Assembly: GCA_015178975.1 (NCBI GenBank)
Contig: WHVD01000116.1
Span: forward strand, 62,001-126,000
Length of the DNA stretch: 64,000 nucleotides
Source of the DNA: Hysterangium stoloniferum
Taxonomy: Eukaryota; Basidiomycota; Agaricomycetes; Hysterangiales; Hysterangiaceae
Direction of reading: 5' to 3'
Below, one piece after another: positions 44,414-57,140 of this stretch. Under the pieces are notes generated by a model. The model worked only from the letters and a program-made list of their open reading frames with translations. It did no database searches and was not told the origin of the DNA. The position numbers were made by a program, and so were the translations under genes. The stretch's first letter is position 1; every line of letters starts with the position of its first letter.

Positions 44414-47400
44414 CTAGTGTCTGTCTGCACCTGCAGCAGATACTTGTCTTACACAGCTGGCAGGCCCTGCTGCTTTTGAAGTTTCAAACATTTCATGTTC
44501 AAGTAATTCTTCCCTTCTAACTTGTTTTGGTGTCTTCACCAGCTTGTTAAGTAATGGAAGATGAGGTTTCAGAAGAGCATCAAATATTGGAGATGAGGGA
44601 TAATGAAGGTAATCCAAGATCATGTCATCCTCCTGTGATAATGAGCACACCAAATCCCATTTTCCCAACTATAAAGTCAAACTTCAGTTATGTTAATAAC
44701 TACAAATACCTTGAAATAGCTTACTCTAATTTTCCATCTGTACTTCTGGTCCCTCCACAAGGAGTCAATAACATCATGTTCTGGAATCCATGACTCTGTT
44801 GGAGATAGATTATGATAGTGATTGTGTTGCCACCATTTCACATGCCATATTTTCGGATCAGAGTCATGATCAAGTCAAATTAGCTGCACAGGATAGTAAT
44901 ACTTCCCATGTTGAACAAGGGCACCCAATCGAGGTCTAAATATAATTAATATGCATTAAGACAATCAAAGGTGAAATTTGATTTGGAAACTTACAAGAGG
45001 CACTTGTGAAAAGGTTGAGTTGCATGGTTATTTAGCTGTTGAGTTCTTGAGCTATTTAAAACACATCTGTAAGAGGTTATCCAAATATCAAAACAAGTTT
45101 ACATACCATTCTGATCGAGGTCACAATGCTAGTTAAATTTGAACTATATCACATTCATCACAAATGAATGGTCTATTCCCAAGGTTACTAGCTCTTCCTT
45201 CACGTTGACAAGCAATATGAGACCAATTATGGCATTCATCACAGTGAATGTAGTCATTGGTAAATCCCTGAGCTTCTTCCTCATTACCATCACCAGTATG
45301 TCCACAATAACATGAGATTGGAAATAGTGAAGCATTAGAACTTATCCCAGTAATCTCAGGTATTGGAGATAAGGCAGGTGTAGACACAGGTTTTGGAAGT
45401 CTTTTGGACTTTGTTTTGTGAATGACTACCTGGCCTTCACTATCAGACTCTACTCTTTGAGGGTATCTTTGAGGATGTTTCTGTTGGGAATAGAATGCCT
45501 CATCATCCTCATCAGTTTGGATTAATATATGAGATTGCTTGCTACTTTGTCTCTTGAGTATGCTAGGTGCATTTGGAGTGATTTGAATTTGCTTTGGAGT
45601 CACATGAGAAATGTCTTCTGGTGATATACAAATATAATCTTGAATATCCAGCCTACTGGGGTTTGTAAGCCAAAATCATTCCTCTGATGGAAATAGAGAA
45701 AAGATAGTAGGATTTAGAGTGGCTTGAGGCAGTGTTGGTGAAGAATTGTAATTTACAAGAATATGGTGTTCAGCCAAGACTTTTTTTTGTATTTTCTGAA
45801 ACTCTTCCTGAGCTTTAATTCCACCTTGTAACATATATCTACCAGCACTAGTATATGAAGATGGGCCTGAAACTGTCTGAATCTTCTCTTCAAGGTGTTG
45901 TGATATAGTACCTTTTTGTATTTTTACTGAGGATCCTGAATGATGTAAACCATCATGCTCATAGATAGCTTTGCCATTATAGATCCTTGATGTAAAGTGT
46001 TGAATAGATGGTGAATAGATGGCTTTGCTTACAAGGTTGTAGTGGAGACCTTCAAGATGGCTTGAATTCTGAAATAATTTAAACTTTTCAGGCAGACACC
46101 ATGTCTTTGTCAAGTCCTCATAATCTAGAGACAAAATAAGCATAATGGGAATGTGTATCCAGATTTCCATTATAGAGGGTGTACTCTTGCATATCTGTTC
46201 ACCTTTGCACTTTTTCCAACAAGCTTCTATATTATCTGAGCTTGGAAGAACCTGTGTGTATAACCATGATTGTAAATTGCCATTTTCCATCTGGTAGTGT
46301 TTGAGTTGAAGGTAGTGAATTGTTCATGTCTTGGCAGGCTGGTAAGTTGATAATAGACCTCTTGCTGGGTTTCACAAGAGAAGAGTGGGATTATTTGGAC
46401 TTCAAGAAATGAGAGTGTTGTATTATCATAAGAATGGGTATGAAACTGTTGAATAGCCCTCTCAAACCAACCCATGAGAACATCAGGCTCGTTAATTGCT
46501 TTTATAAACCCCTTTTGAAAGAGTTGTTCACATAATTGATCACATTTGGCACAAATTAATATGCTTTCTTGGCCATTGAATACTTCACCAACAGTAATTA
46601 AACACTCTTCAAAAATATGGTATAAAAATGAGAGTAATAACTGAGCATCCAGTTGTGAAATATTTTGACATAATGCTGGCCAATGGTGATCAACTGCCTG
46701 GTATGTATATGAGTTCAAGTGAAGTATCCAACCAACAAGAGTTTTTCTTCCATTTGTATCCTGGAATAAAGACAGATATCTTTTTCTTACTTTTGGTACC
46801 AAGAATCAGAGTCTTAGCAGTATCTGATGGATGACCATCATTTTGAAATCTTTTAAAATTTGGATTTTGGTGGACTTTAGTTTGTCCTAACTGATGAGCA
46901 TTCTTAGTCCAAGGTTTTATAGTCCCATATGCCACTGGTATCCCTGATTGCTTGGCAATACCCTGCATCACCCTGCATCTCTAGAAGATTCACAAATGAA
47001 AATAATCCTTCTAGACCTTCCATAAGTCCCAAATTGTGACCAAGCCCACTGTATAGTCTAAAATACATGGCTTTCTAAGCATTTGTAGTATCTGGTAGTT
47101 GCTTCCAGAGATCTTCTTTCATGGTTCAAAATGGCTTAAAAAGCATTTGGGAAGTTCTGTCCTGCTGCCACCAATCCATCCAGTTTTTAATACCTGGAAA
47201 GTCACGTATAAGTGCTGCAGAATGTGCTTTAAAGGCCTCTGCATTGATAGCCTCTAACAAACCTAGAGCACATGACTCAAAAATGTCCTGTAACTGGGGC
47301 TGTACTACACCACTAATCTTTTTGAGACGGGTGATGCCAGTATGAAAATGCTGATAGCATCCTTTCCAAAGTGGGTTTGCTGCCTTAGTTAATTCCTCAT

Positions 47401-48210
47401 TATTTGGTGTATTGCCCTCTATAGTAGACCAAAACTGAACAAAGGCCTCCACAAAGCCATTTGCCTGAGCTTGACTGAAATAAACAACATATGGAAACAT
47501 TTCATCAGTTAATTGGTGTCCCTGCTTCTGTCATTGAGAGGCAATGCTCTGAAACAGCATTAGAAAGTGTATTTTGTAATGATTGGAAGTGGTGCCATTA
47601 GCTGTTGAGAAGAGAACTGGAACCCAACAAGAAAGATGTCAAGAATATACAGATGATACTATAAGTACCCAATCACCCATTCTCCAATAGCCATGTGCAG
47701 CATCAGAGACAGATCCATGGACAGCATCATACTGGACAACATCTAGCATTATTTGTAGCTCCATGCAAGAAGTTTGAAGTACAAGGATTGTAGTTGGGCC
47801 AACCTCACTATAATGTAAAAAATCAGGATGATGAGATCCAAACTCAGCTAGCTGTTCCAATGCTGATTCTGTAGTCCCTCCAATAATCTTATTTCCCTTG
47901 TAAACAATTTTCTTCTCATACTGAACATGATCAACATTTAATAGAACTGGAGATATCTCTGTGACAGATTTACCTGGACCAGAAAATCCAAGAATACTAA
48001 CAGCTAATTGTAGTGAGCCCATTTTTGGATGTTCCTGAAATATTTTGTGGAGCTGAAAGCATTCATGAGAAAGAAGATGGAGTTTATGGGTGGGTCATTG
48101 GTGACGATGTGTCCCACCATTGTGATACATAATCCCATTCTTATAATGAATAATCTTGGACAATATATTGCATGTCACATGATGTAAATTCCATCCACAA
48201 TCACAACCAT
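44414..48210 (-). pseudogene. Multidomain transposon gene: zinc finger, MULE-like core, ubiquitin-protease-like, PHD-like finger
   Basis: Reading from 48210 downward: a WRKY/GCM1-like finger CDCGWNLHHVTC..NGIMYHNGGTHRH (48205-48100); a MULE-like core with VLLNVDHVQYEKK and VVQYDAVHGSVSDAAHGYW (48022-47639); a helical block with FVEAFVQFW, KGCYQHFHTGITR and FPGIKNWMDWW (47500-47126); PDTTNA..MYFRLYSGLGHN; then IPGYKWKKNSCWLDTSLELIY, a USP-like Cys box (46780-46700); AIYEHDGLHHSGSSVK, a possible His box (about 45950); a Cys-rich finger CYCGHTG..CDECHNWSHIAC..CDEC (45320-45140). After introns come WHVKWWQHNHYH (about 44860) and LGKWDLVCSLSQEDD to 44414. I remember this layout from uncharacterised mushroom proteins but cannot cite one. 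Numerous stops and frame changes make it dead. The product was probably a transposase with its own deubiquitinase-like activity, an inference from motifs only. Confidence 0.65.
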
Positions 48211-48294
48211 GGTTTAATTGCTTTTGAATACCAGCATCTCTGGTCTGAGGCCGAATGACAATATCACAGTCAGAATTTTTGCAATGTATGATAC

Positions 48295-49113
48295 TGTTAG
48301 GTTATGTACACAGTGGGTTTCCGGCGAAACCTGCGGGAAATCCAGTAGGACTTGGCTTCAGCTTATAGGCTGCACCCTCTCGAGATCATGTTGTCCAATT
48401 TCAGACAGGTGGACAGGAATCCCAGGGAGTCTGGGCAGGATTAATGGGTCGAGGGGTCATGGGTCGGGGGTCATGGGTCGAGAGGTTGGGGAGTCGAGAT
48501 AAATAAGAGATAGATGCGTCGGAGCCCATGTGCTCCAACTAGCGAGAGCAGTGTAATTCAAGGAGAAGTTTAGAGTGGAAAATGTATTAGATTACTGGGG
48601 GGAATCTAAGCCAATTTTCTGACTGGATTGTATATACAACATCTGCCAGACTATATACACCGTGGAATGAATAACATACCAAATCCAGTAATGATGAAAT
48701 GAAACTAGCAAAACATAAAATGAGAATAGTAAACACCAAATTTGGTGTTAGGAATGGGATGGAACGGAGCAGAGTCCAAATTGTGACAAATCATAAACCA
48801 TAATGGGAAACAGAGCAGGAGCGGAGTCCAAATCATGACAGATAATTTGACTAAAATGGGAATGGGGCTCAATTAGAGAGATGACAGGTTTAGTGGGGTC
48901 CAGTGACTGATGTGTGGGATAAGGTCAGACATAGACAGGGACAGAGTCCGGTGGGTATTTTGGTGACTGATACATGATGTAACGAAGTTCAATGTGGACA
49001 AGTCTGATGTACGGAGTCCAGTGGGAATTCCAGTAAACTGACAATTGGTGTGTATAGGGTGTGGGTGCATATAAGTTAGTGTCCGGATTCTGGCAGGAAT
49101 TCCAGTCATAACA
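48295..49113 (-). mobile_element. LTR B, 3' LTR of a chromovirus
   Basis: On the minus strand it begins TGTTATGACTGG right after the purine tract ATAAAGGGAGGGTAC and ends AACCTAACA. It is closely related to LTR A and LTR C. The outer flank (GATAC) does not match GTACC at the inner edge, as expected when the inner edge is the element body. It belongs with the integrase at 50495-51418 on the same strand. Confidence 0.88.
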
Positions 49114-49323
49114 GTACCCTCCCTTTATGCCGAAGTCCCAAAGAGGCTCTAGACCTTGAGAAGGTTCTTGTCAGCTACATGCATGTGTCAAAATTCATGT
49201 CAGTTACATGTATGTGTCAAAGAGTCATGTGATCTGGAAGGTAAGGTTCAGATGTGACGAGCCTATATAAAAATTTGAAAAAATGAAATTTCTTCTTCTT
49301 TATTTCCCCCATCTTCACCAAAA

Positions 49324-50286
49324 ATGGGTCCAAAGCGAACACCAAGAAGACCAATGCTGACCACCGGGCACTCCATGGGCACTCCCTATCGGATGCAGCT
49401 CAGTGCAGCCCAAATTCTGGCACAGTGAGAAGAACAGCACTGACAATGTGAAGAGGCAGAAAAGGAGGCGAGGGAGGTTGAGGAGGCCCTGGACAGGGAG
49501 TACCAGGTGGCATTGTCCACAGAGGAAGAGGCTGAGAGGCAGAGGAAGAGAGATGAGGAGGAGGCTGCACGGGTGGCCGCAGAAAAAGCCCGGGTGGCTG
49601 TCGACAGGGCCATGGTTGCCACGGGAAAAGTACATTCCATCGTTCTACATGACGACTTAACTAACTCTGGCATTTTCAGTGGAAGGCAGCAGAGGTCGAG
49701 TCCGAGTCCGAGGGGGAGCCAGAGAGCCCCCAGAAGGTAAGTCTCGGGTCCATGGAACATTCCAGGGAACTACCCACATCAACGGTAGGCAAAGAAGGTG
49801 GTACCAGTCCACCTACCAACACAGAATGACCTGTGGTGTTCCGGTTGTAATGACCAGAACACTGAGTGCAATCGGAAGTCTGGGTGGGGACTGGGCTGCT
49901 ATCAGTGCACACACCTCAAGGTAAGGTGCTCGCTCGTCCACGAGCAACCCACAGGCTCCGGGGCACTGGACATTAGCAGGACAGATGGGAGGTCTGGATT
50001 GGACAATGTTTTGGGGCAGATCGCCGAGGGCATCAAGGCCCAAAATGAGTTGCTTAGGAAGAGCAACAAGGTGCAGGTGGTGGTGGCAAATGAACTCCAC
50101 AGGCTCCGCTCAGAGTTTTGGAAATGCCTGGTGGAGTTTGGCAGCTACATCTATGAAGAGCAGCAGGTCAGAAGTTCCGAGGATGCCGGTTCAGATGAGG
50201 ATGGGGTTCCCACAGAGGTAGTGGAGCCCCCTCAGGAGATGAATGAGGTGGGGAAAAAACACAGTCCCATAAATGTAGATGAATAA
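49324..50286 (+). pseudogene. Spliced Cys-rich coiled-coil gene antisense inside the chromovirus
   Basis: Three exons: 49324-49629, 49680-49736 and 49789-50286. Introns of 50 and 52 nt have GT..AG ends. The first has a CTAAC branch site. All phases match, giving 286 codons. The N-terminus is basic (MGPKRTPRRP), followed by a long Glu/Ala/Arg coiled coil and an acidic stretch. The third exon holds CSGCNDQNTECNRKSGWGLG then CYQCTHLKVRCS, a six-Cys cluster resembling those beside transposons in mushrooms. It ends INVDE. A TATATAAA box lies about 60 bases upstream (49264). Codons 35 and 40 are TGA where CGA fits the surrounding frame, so this copy is inactivated. It lies on the strand opposite the retroelement, between integrase and 3' LTR. 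Confidence 0.72.
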
Positions 50287-50494
50287 AGTAATAAATGTTT
50301 AATAATTTCTTTTGTTGAAAATAAAAGTAAAGCGTGAAAAAACATAAAAATCAAAGTCTAAGGGGAATCCACTTGGAGGACTTGAAAACATGTCAGAACC
50401 TGTAAAAGCAAAGAGAGACATAGGGCAACAGGGAATAATGAAAATGAGTCCAAACATAACATGGGGTCCATGGAGTGTGGTCAGAGAGAAGATA

Positions 50495-51418
50495 GTGGTC
50501 CAGGTTTGATTGGGTACACTGTATGAAAGTCAGCAACAATTTCTGTGGCATTACTGAGTTCTGTGGCCAAAATCCATGAAGTTTCTTCATTGGTGCCCTC
50601 GTAACCCACCCACTTGACCAAGTAAAGCAGTTTAAAAGTGTGTCAACACTTGTCAATTTTTGAATCTAAAATTTGTGAGATTTCAAACTTGGGTTCTCCG
50701 TCAATAATGACCAGAAGAGGTGGAGATTGTGTGGGCAGAGGGGAGATTTTGTTCTGGATGTACTGTAATATTTGGATTATATCCTTTATTTGCAAAGAAT
50801 GGGGAAATGCCAGTAGTGGCTGAGGGTGCATTGTTGTAAGCAAATTCTGTAAGTGGTAACAAGGATTTCCAATTGTCCTGTTAATAATTAATTGCAATAT
50901 ACATGGAGATATTGTTCCAATGTCTGGTTGACACGTTCAGTTTGTCCGTCGCCTTCTGGGTGATGTCCAGACATGAAATGTAGTTTCATGTCCAAGGATT
51001 TCACAAGGGATCTAAAGAAGTGAGATATGAACTCTGATCCTCGGTCAGAAGTTATGTGGGATGGAACTCTGTGCTTGGAAAATACATGGATAATAAAAAG
51101 TACCACTAACTGCATGGACGTAATTGTATCATGTGTAGGGATGAATATACCTTGTTTTGAGAATCTGTCAACAATGACTAGAATAGGGGAAAAGCCTTCG
51201 GAATCTGGTAGGTGTCCAATGAAATCCATAGAGATAGAATTCCACAGATGTTCCAGTACTGGGAGTTGTTTCAAAAGGCTGTATAGCCTGTGTCACTGAG
51301 ATTTCGAGCGGGGACCAGTAGTGCAAGATTTACAATAGTGCTTAACGAATCCATAGAGTCCAGGCCAAGTATCTTCTCTTCTTATTAATGATAGAGTTTT
51401 GTTGTACCTGAAGTGCAA
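50495..51418 (-). pseudogene. Ty3/gypsy chromovirus integrase with chromodomain (3' half of pol)
   Basis: On the minus strand: HFRYNKTLSLIRREDTWPGL, YCKSCTT (remains of the HHCC zinc finger), WNSISMDFIGHLP with the first Asp, HITSDRGSEFISHFF with the second Asp, HHPEGDGQTERVNQTLEQYL with the Glu. Then after a frame change NAPSATTGISPFFANKGYNP. A chromodomain closes it: EPKFEISQILDSKI, LLYLVKWVGYEGTNEETSWI and FHTVYPIKPGP. Protease, RT and RNase H are missing. A stop TAA occurs where CAA is expected (YCNYQQDNW). No complete reading frame remains. Confidence 0.92.
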
Positions 51419-51889
51419 AGAGTGGTGGAAGTTCTAACTGTTCTATATATGAAGAATATCGACTGTTTAGGTATGACACGAAGATGTATTGACTATCTAA
51501 GTCTAATACAGACCGAATGCATATTGACTGTTTAGTTCAATATGGTCGAGTGAAATAGCTATTTAAAGCAGAATAGAGAGCTAAAACGAATAAGGAGAAT
51601 CGACTGTGAAGTATGATTATGAGTGACTGCTCGAGTGTACAAGAGAATAACGAGAGAGTCAAATAACAGAGTAGCACGAATGTAGTCTGCATGGATTGAG
51701 ATAAAGGTGGAGTTTTGACTAGTATAGTTTGAAACTCTGATCGCGTAAATAGTCAAAGCCTGTCTGTGACGGATGAGACGATACCCCAATCACAACTTAC
51801 AGGACACTAACTGGTGTCTGGGTAAGTCATGGTTGCGGGGTAAAAAGTGTCTGAGTTCTAACTACGGGTGTTACTTCTATGTGGACAAC
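51419..51889. other. No gene recognised
   Basis: Junction between the truncated chromovirus and the tandem array. The GATACCCCAATCAC motif at about 51780 is shared with 31767. Confidence 0.4.
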
Positions 51890-52550
51890 TCAATAAGTGC
51901 ATATCAGGTGCTTAGTAGCTGCCAGAGAAATATCAAGAACCTCATCTGTGTGACCAACTCTAGAATAATCAAGTGCTGTGGGGCTACCCTAAAAACCTCA
52001 GGAATCACCACTAAGCACTCCCATAATCTGCATGACATGGGTGGTGCATATATGTAAACAATCTCACTAATCACCTCTTGTGAGAAACCCTATAGTGTGC
52101 ATATCAGATGCTACTTGGCTTCCCTAAGAGTCTCAAGAATAATCACTGTGAGAGCACTCCTATAATCTGTGTATCATGGTCTGTGTATATATCTACCCAA
52201 GGAATCTCAAGGATCACCTCTGTGCGAACAACTCTAGACTGGGCATATTAGTTTCTATGTAACTACCCTAGGAATCTCAGGAATCCTCTCTATGTAAGTC
52301 AGTCACAAATGTCAATAACCACCACTGTGTGATCACATACATTTTCTCATGCACTATGAATCTACCTTAGGAATCTCAGGAATCATCTCAGTGTGGGAAC
52401 CCACATAGTCTGTATATCATGTCCTGTGTATGTGCACTAATAATCTCAAGAATTACCTTTGTGTGAATACCTCTATAATTTGCATATCACTTACTGTGCA
52501 TCTACTCTAACAATCTCAAGAATCACCTCTGTGTGAGCATCCTAAATACT
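51890..52550. repeat. Degenerate 75-bp tandem array
   Basis: About eight units resemble CCTAGGAATCTCAGGAATCA followed by CCTCTGTGTGAGCAACTCTA and TAATCTGCATATCA. Units differ by 20-30% and have lost register in places. Confidence 0.85.
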
Positions 52551-52989
52551 GACCCCATGTCCATCAGTTAATACACACAATCCTAAGATTACTTATAGTA
52601 TATACCCCTCCCAAGGCATAATATAATGGTTGCATGGTATTATGTATCTTCCAGATTCTACTTCACAAACAGTACGAAGTTATTTGCTGGAATAAAGTCA
52701 ATCAGGAAGACACCATATGTGCCATTGAATAGGTAATAATGAGGCAGAAAGAGAAAGGTGTGACATATGCAAAATAGGAACCCCAGGAGAGAAGGCACTC
52801 AAAGGATTAAAATATTCAAAATCCATAGGCTCCGTTCATTTTATTTCTCTATTATTGTGAGATCTAATTTGTCCTCTACATTTACCCTCACAGTAAAACC
52901 ACTCAGGGTATCTCACAGAATGGATTACACCTGCTATCAGTGTTGGTATTCAAAAGCTTGGCAAATGCATTCTGAGATTTATGCCCCTT
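52551..52989. other. No gene recognised
   Basis: Spacer between the tandem array and the kinase fragment. Confidence 0.35.
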
Positions 52990-53278
52990 CCGGCTAGTGT
53001 GTGTAAGTTCACTTTTTATCACTGGAAATGCTGGCCATGAATGCTTGCTAGCTCTTTGGCAAGACTTAATAGAAACCTTTAGCCACCTTTTCCAAATGGG
53101 GATAGGGCATCGGGATGTGCCTTGGCAGAACATCCTCCATGTACCCAACTCAAAGGACAATCTTGTCTGTCCGACTCATCATCGTGTTTATGAATGGCGT
53201 ATAGTGGATTTTTATCTTATGGTTACATTTGTCCTTGATGAGGGGTTGTTGCTTAGTTGGGACACCCATTTCTTATAA
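52990..53278 (+). pseudogene. Protein kinase fragment (FunK1-like)
   Basis: The frame contains FQMGIGHRDVPWQNILHVP, which has the catalytic loop HRDxxxxN, followed by VYEWRIVDFYLMV at the place of DFG (fungal FunK1-type kinases often have IDFDLA). The upstream helix ALWQDLIETFSHLFQ also fits. The N-lobe and most of the C-lobe are missing, so it is a fragment. A short in-frame upstream exon is not excluded. Confidence 0.5.
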
Positions 53279-55479
53279 GATATGTGTTGAAAGCTGGAGT
53301 ATAATGTTGGGGATGTCAACTAGGAAGGTTATGATGATGGCAGTGGTGATGGTTGCATGACGAGTGGTAAATGGTGGTGATGGTGGGAGCATTTCACGAA
53401 TACAATGTCCAGTAACACTACTTTTAGAAGTCCTTAGCAGTCAGCTCTCCTAAACCTTTTTACTGGATTGACCACGGATGTCGACTATTCACCAGCTCCA
53501 CACTTGGAATTTTCATTAGCAATGCAATCCATTGAATCAATTGATCGTAAATTGTCAGGACATATATATTAATTGTAAATGTCGCATTTGGGTTCAGCAG
53601 TCTTGGTGGTTGATTCTGAGCTGTCATCTCCATTCTCCTCAAGGTGTTCTGGACTCCTATCAGCCCTCTGAAAGGTTCCATCATTCTGGGCACATCACTT
53701 TCTGAGCATTTCGGGTTGGATTTGAAATAAAAGAAAAGACTTGATTCTGATATTCTAAATGGAGGTGACCATTTAGGAAATTGCCATCAAAGGAACAGAC
53801 ACGTTGTCTAGATCTGACCTCAATTATTAACCTTTCTGAATTGCTACAACCTCAGTGTGTCTTGTGGAGTATGTCTGTGGAGTGGTTACAAAGCAGTGGA
53901 AAGGTTAGACAAATACAGCAGTTGTTGTCGGCACAGGCATGTATTTTCTTTCTTGGAACATTGTAGTACTAGCATAGAGCTCAGGATCACGCTGAAATGA
54001 AGTGAATGAATTGTATGCTCCTACCATGTGATACAACTCAATGCAATGGGAAGCTTCTTGCACAATCGTGTGGGAGGGCAAATGAAGATGCCTTTCTGCA
54101 CTTTATTTTGCTGTTCTGAAAGACCTCAATGGGACAGATGTTACCCCAGCATCAGGACCTGTAATCCCAGCCACATAAAATAGAATTTCATCACCAGACA
54201 AATGTGGGCTTAATAGTACTCACATCACCACATATCAAATATGCACAGGGTAAGTGATCTTCCCTACAAGAAGAATCTGTCACTTATTCAGGGCTGAATA
54301 TGTACCCCACTATGCTGTTTGTACTCAGACGGTGCATGTGGGTCTTCGGTTGATAATCTGCTGAATGGACCAACAGAGATTGATTGCATTCAGCACACAG
54401 CCACTTCAAGGGATTCGACAAATAATCACTCTTGTATGCCGCCTAATGTGTGTTTTTCATAGGCCTTACAACCATTGGCACTTGCAGGCTCATCCAAGCA
54501 AAGTTGGAGTCACACCGGCAGTGGAAAGCATACAAACCACATCCAATGTATTATCTTTATTGACTTTCCAAATCCTATTTATAATAAACAATTGATGAAA
54601 GGTTGATGATAGAACACCATGTGTTGAGGGAAAGCAATGTCCCCAAGTTGATATATGTACAGTGGTACAATTTGTAAAATTGATTCCAATACTCAAACCC
54701 GCACGGGAGTCACACCCAGATTAATGCAAACATGTCAGCTCGGAACCAAACAGTTTCAGCGAGAAAAAATGTTGAATAGAATGAATAGCAAATATTAATG
54801 TGGGTAAAACACGTGGCAGCAAGACTAATTGGACCCAGTGACTCAATTTGAAAAAGATTTACAATTAACACCAAAGCTTGCCTTACAGCGTGCCCATAAT
54901 GAGGAATTGATAGTTGTATTAATGTAGGCCCGATGTGCAATGTCAACATCATGCATGGTCAGTCTCTATGACTGTTGTTCACTGTCTGGATAGCCATTGA
55001 CAGTTCCAGCTGGTTCAAATAAATTATTCCCAGACTTTCCATTCCCCACTGGTTTAAACTCTCAAAAGGTAACAATACACCATATTAATACTTAGTGTGG
55101 TTGATTAATATTAAAGTTGTGGGACAGGAGGGTTTGTGATACAGCAGAGCAAGGTGATGAATACAATGACAGGTCAAAAGCTGTGACTCAACATGCAATG
55201 AGTATTATGCTTATTTCCTAGTTCTCAAAGAGAATGAAGCCAAATCAGTTTTTTATACCCAATGCTATTCCCACAGTACATTAGTGGATGCATGGCTGGT
55301 GACAGGACAATCAACCAGGGCTACACGAAGATCTCTACAACCAGGTCATTAATACATTTACAAGGGAGGATACTGATATAAATGCCAAATACATTAGTTA
55401 GAAGATGATCCTCCCTGCTACCTTTACTGGAGGCTCAAAAGATATGAGGCAAGACTGTAAAACTCAATACAGAGAAATA
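53279..55479. other. No gene recognised
   Basis: Only short frames without family motifs. Base composition is mixed, without clear repeats. Confidence 0.4.
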
Positions 55480-55484
55480 GAATG

Positions 55485-56542
55485 TGTTAAGTTCCCGAAC
55501 AAAGCTCCACGGATAGGCCCGCGGAGGTTTCCGGTAACTATTCCGAACACACACTTGCGCTTCCGGGAAATAGTCCCACGGAGTCCCCGGGCAATAGGTC
55601 CCGGGAAAGTTCCGGGGATTATTAGTACAGGGAACGGCGATATCAGAATAATTACCAGAAAGATATGGTGAACGACTGAGATGGACTTGGCTTCAGCTTA
55701 TAGGCTGCGCCCTCGTACACTCATTCGGGTGTCCATATTTCGAGCTGACAGAATGCATACAGAAAGATATAGATTCCGGAGTTCCCGTGGGAGTTCCGGG
55801 AATCGAGTGTGCAGACAGACAAGAGGACTAGAGACTGTTCAAGGATCAAACTTGTTCGGGGGAAAACTAGTTCGAGATTGAAACTGGATTCTAAATACAT
55901 GAACATAGCAGACTTATATAGACTGTGAAATGTAATAATACCAAATCTGGTATTAATGAGAGGCAGAACTATTAAACATAAAACAAAACAGGTAAATACT
56001 AAACTGGGAATTAGGGACGGAATGGAACGGGAGCGGAGAACGAATCATGACAGATCATTTAACCATAACTGGAGCGGGGCTCAGTTAGAGGGGTTCCGGA
56101 AGTCCGGTCGGAGTCCGGTGACTTGGTGCACAAGATAATGTCGGGTATAGACAGGCTTGATGTGCAGGAGGTCCGGTGGAGTCCGGTGGGTTTTCCAATG
56201 ACTGGTGTGTGAGACGGAGAGACAGATAACAGGAGTGGGGTTCTATGCTCTGTTAGAGGGGTTCCAGGAGTCCGGTCGGAGTCCGGTGACTGGTACATAA
56301 GACACAGAGTGTCGGGTGTACATAGAGTGGAGTCCGGAGTCCGGAGGAGTCCGAGGACTGGTGTATGAGACATGGAGGGTTAGGTGCAGACAGGTGGGGT
56401 GCGTACAGAGAGTCAGGCATAAACAAGTTGACATGCAGGCTCCCGTGGGAACTCCGGTTGTTACTATACAATATAGAGGGTCGGGAGCATGTAGGACGGG
56501 GTCCGGGGGCCCGGAGGCCGGCGGGTTTTCCGGTTCCTGACA
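55485..56542 (-). mobile_element. LTR E, 1058-bp solo LTR
   Basis: On the minus strand it starts TGTCAGGAACCGG and ends GGAACTTAACA. The perfect 5-bp duplication GAATG flanks it (55480-55484 and 56543-56547). It contains the GGACTTGGCTTCAGCTTATAGG core at 55683-55704 and many GTCCGGT and GTTCCGG motifs, including an internal duplication of about 150-190 bases (the GGGGTTCC..GAGTCCGGTGACT module at about 56089 and 56258). Its CG content is high, so it is fairly young. Confidence 0.94.
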
Positions 56543-56547
56543 GAATG

Positions 56548-57140
56548 ATACAAAACATGGCAGAATTCCAAAATAGAATAAAAAACAATGGTCGAGGTGT
56601 GAGATGTAGAAAATAAGTAATGGATCAACAAATGATGAATATACAGATTACACAAAATAATAGTAATTCAAAGGAAAAGTGAATCCCACAAATAAATGAG
56701 ACAGGCATTAGCAGAGAGCCATTGCAATGGTAATGGAAAAGTGTGACCCAGAAAGGAATTAGTTTGAGTATCAGTTGTCAGGACACCATCATTGGAGATG
56801 CTGGTGTCAGAGGCACCAGATGGCAGGTCACCAGAAAGGTGAAGGGTTTGAAAGAATATTATTTGACAGATCAATTTGAGAGTCTTGTTGATGCTGACAT
56901 GAACAGATATTGGTTCCTCTACCACTCCCATCGTCCTTAGTGCCAGCATCTGGGTTCTTGAAAACATTGGCTATCAGAGCGGCACCCACTTTTAACCTCA
57001 CATTATTACTATCAATTGGAGTACCCAGGGAAGAATTCAGATTCACATTGATTGTGTGGTTTATTTAGTTTTTCCTATATCATATCTGCGATGATAATGA
57101 TACAGTTTTTAAAAATGCACTAGAATATCACCACAACACC
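56548..57140. other. No gene recognised
   Basis: A minus-strand frame at 56668-57046 (NVRLKVGAALIANVFKNPDA) has protein-like parts but no known motif. Confidence 0.35.

Noticed and set aside
56316..56616. Frames of 70-85 codons in LTR E
   Set aside because: They lie within a solo LTR defined by a perfect duplication and are products of GC-rich repeats.
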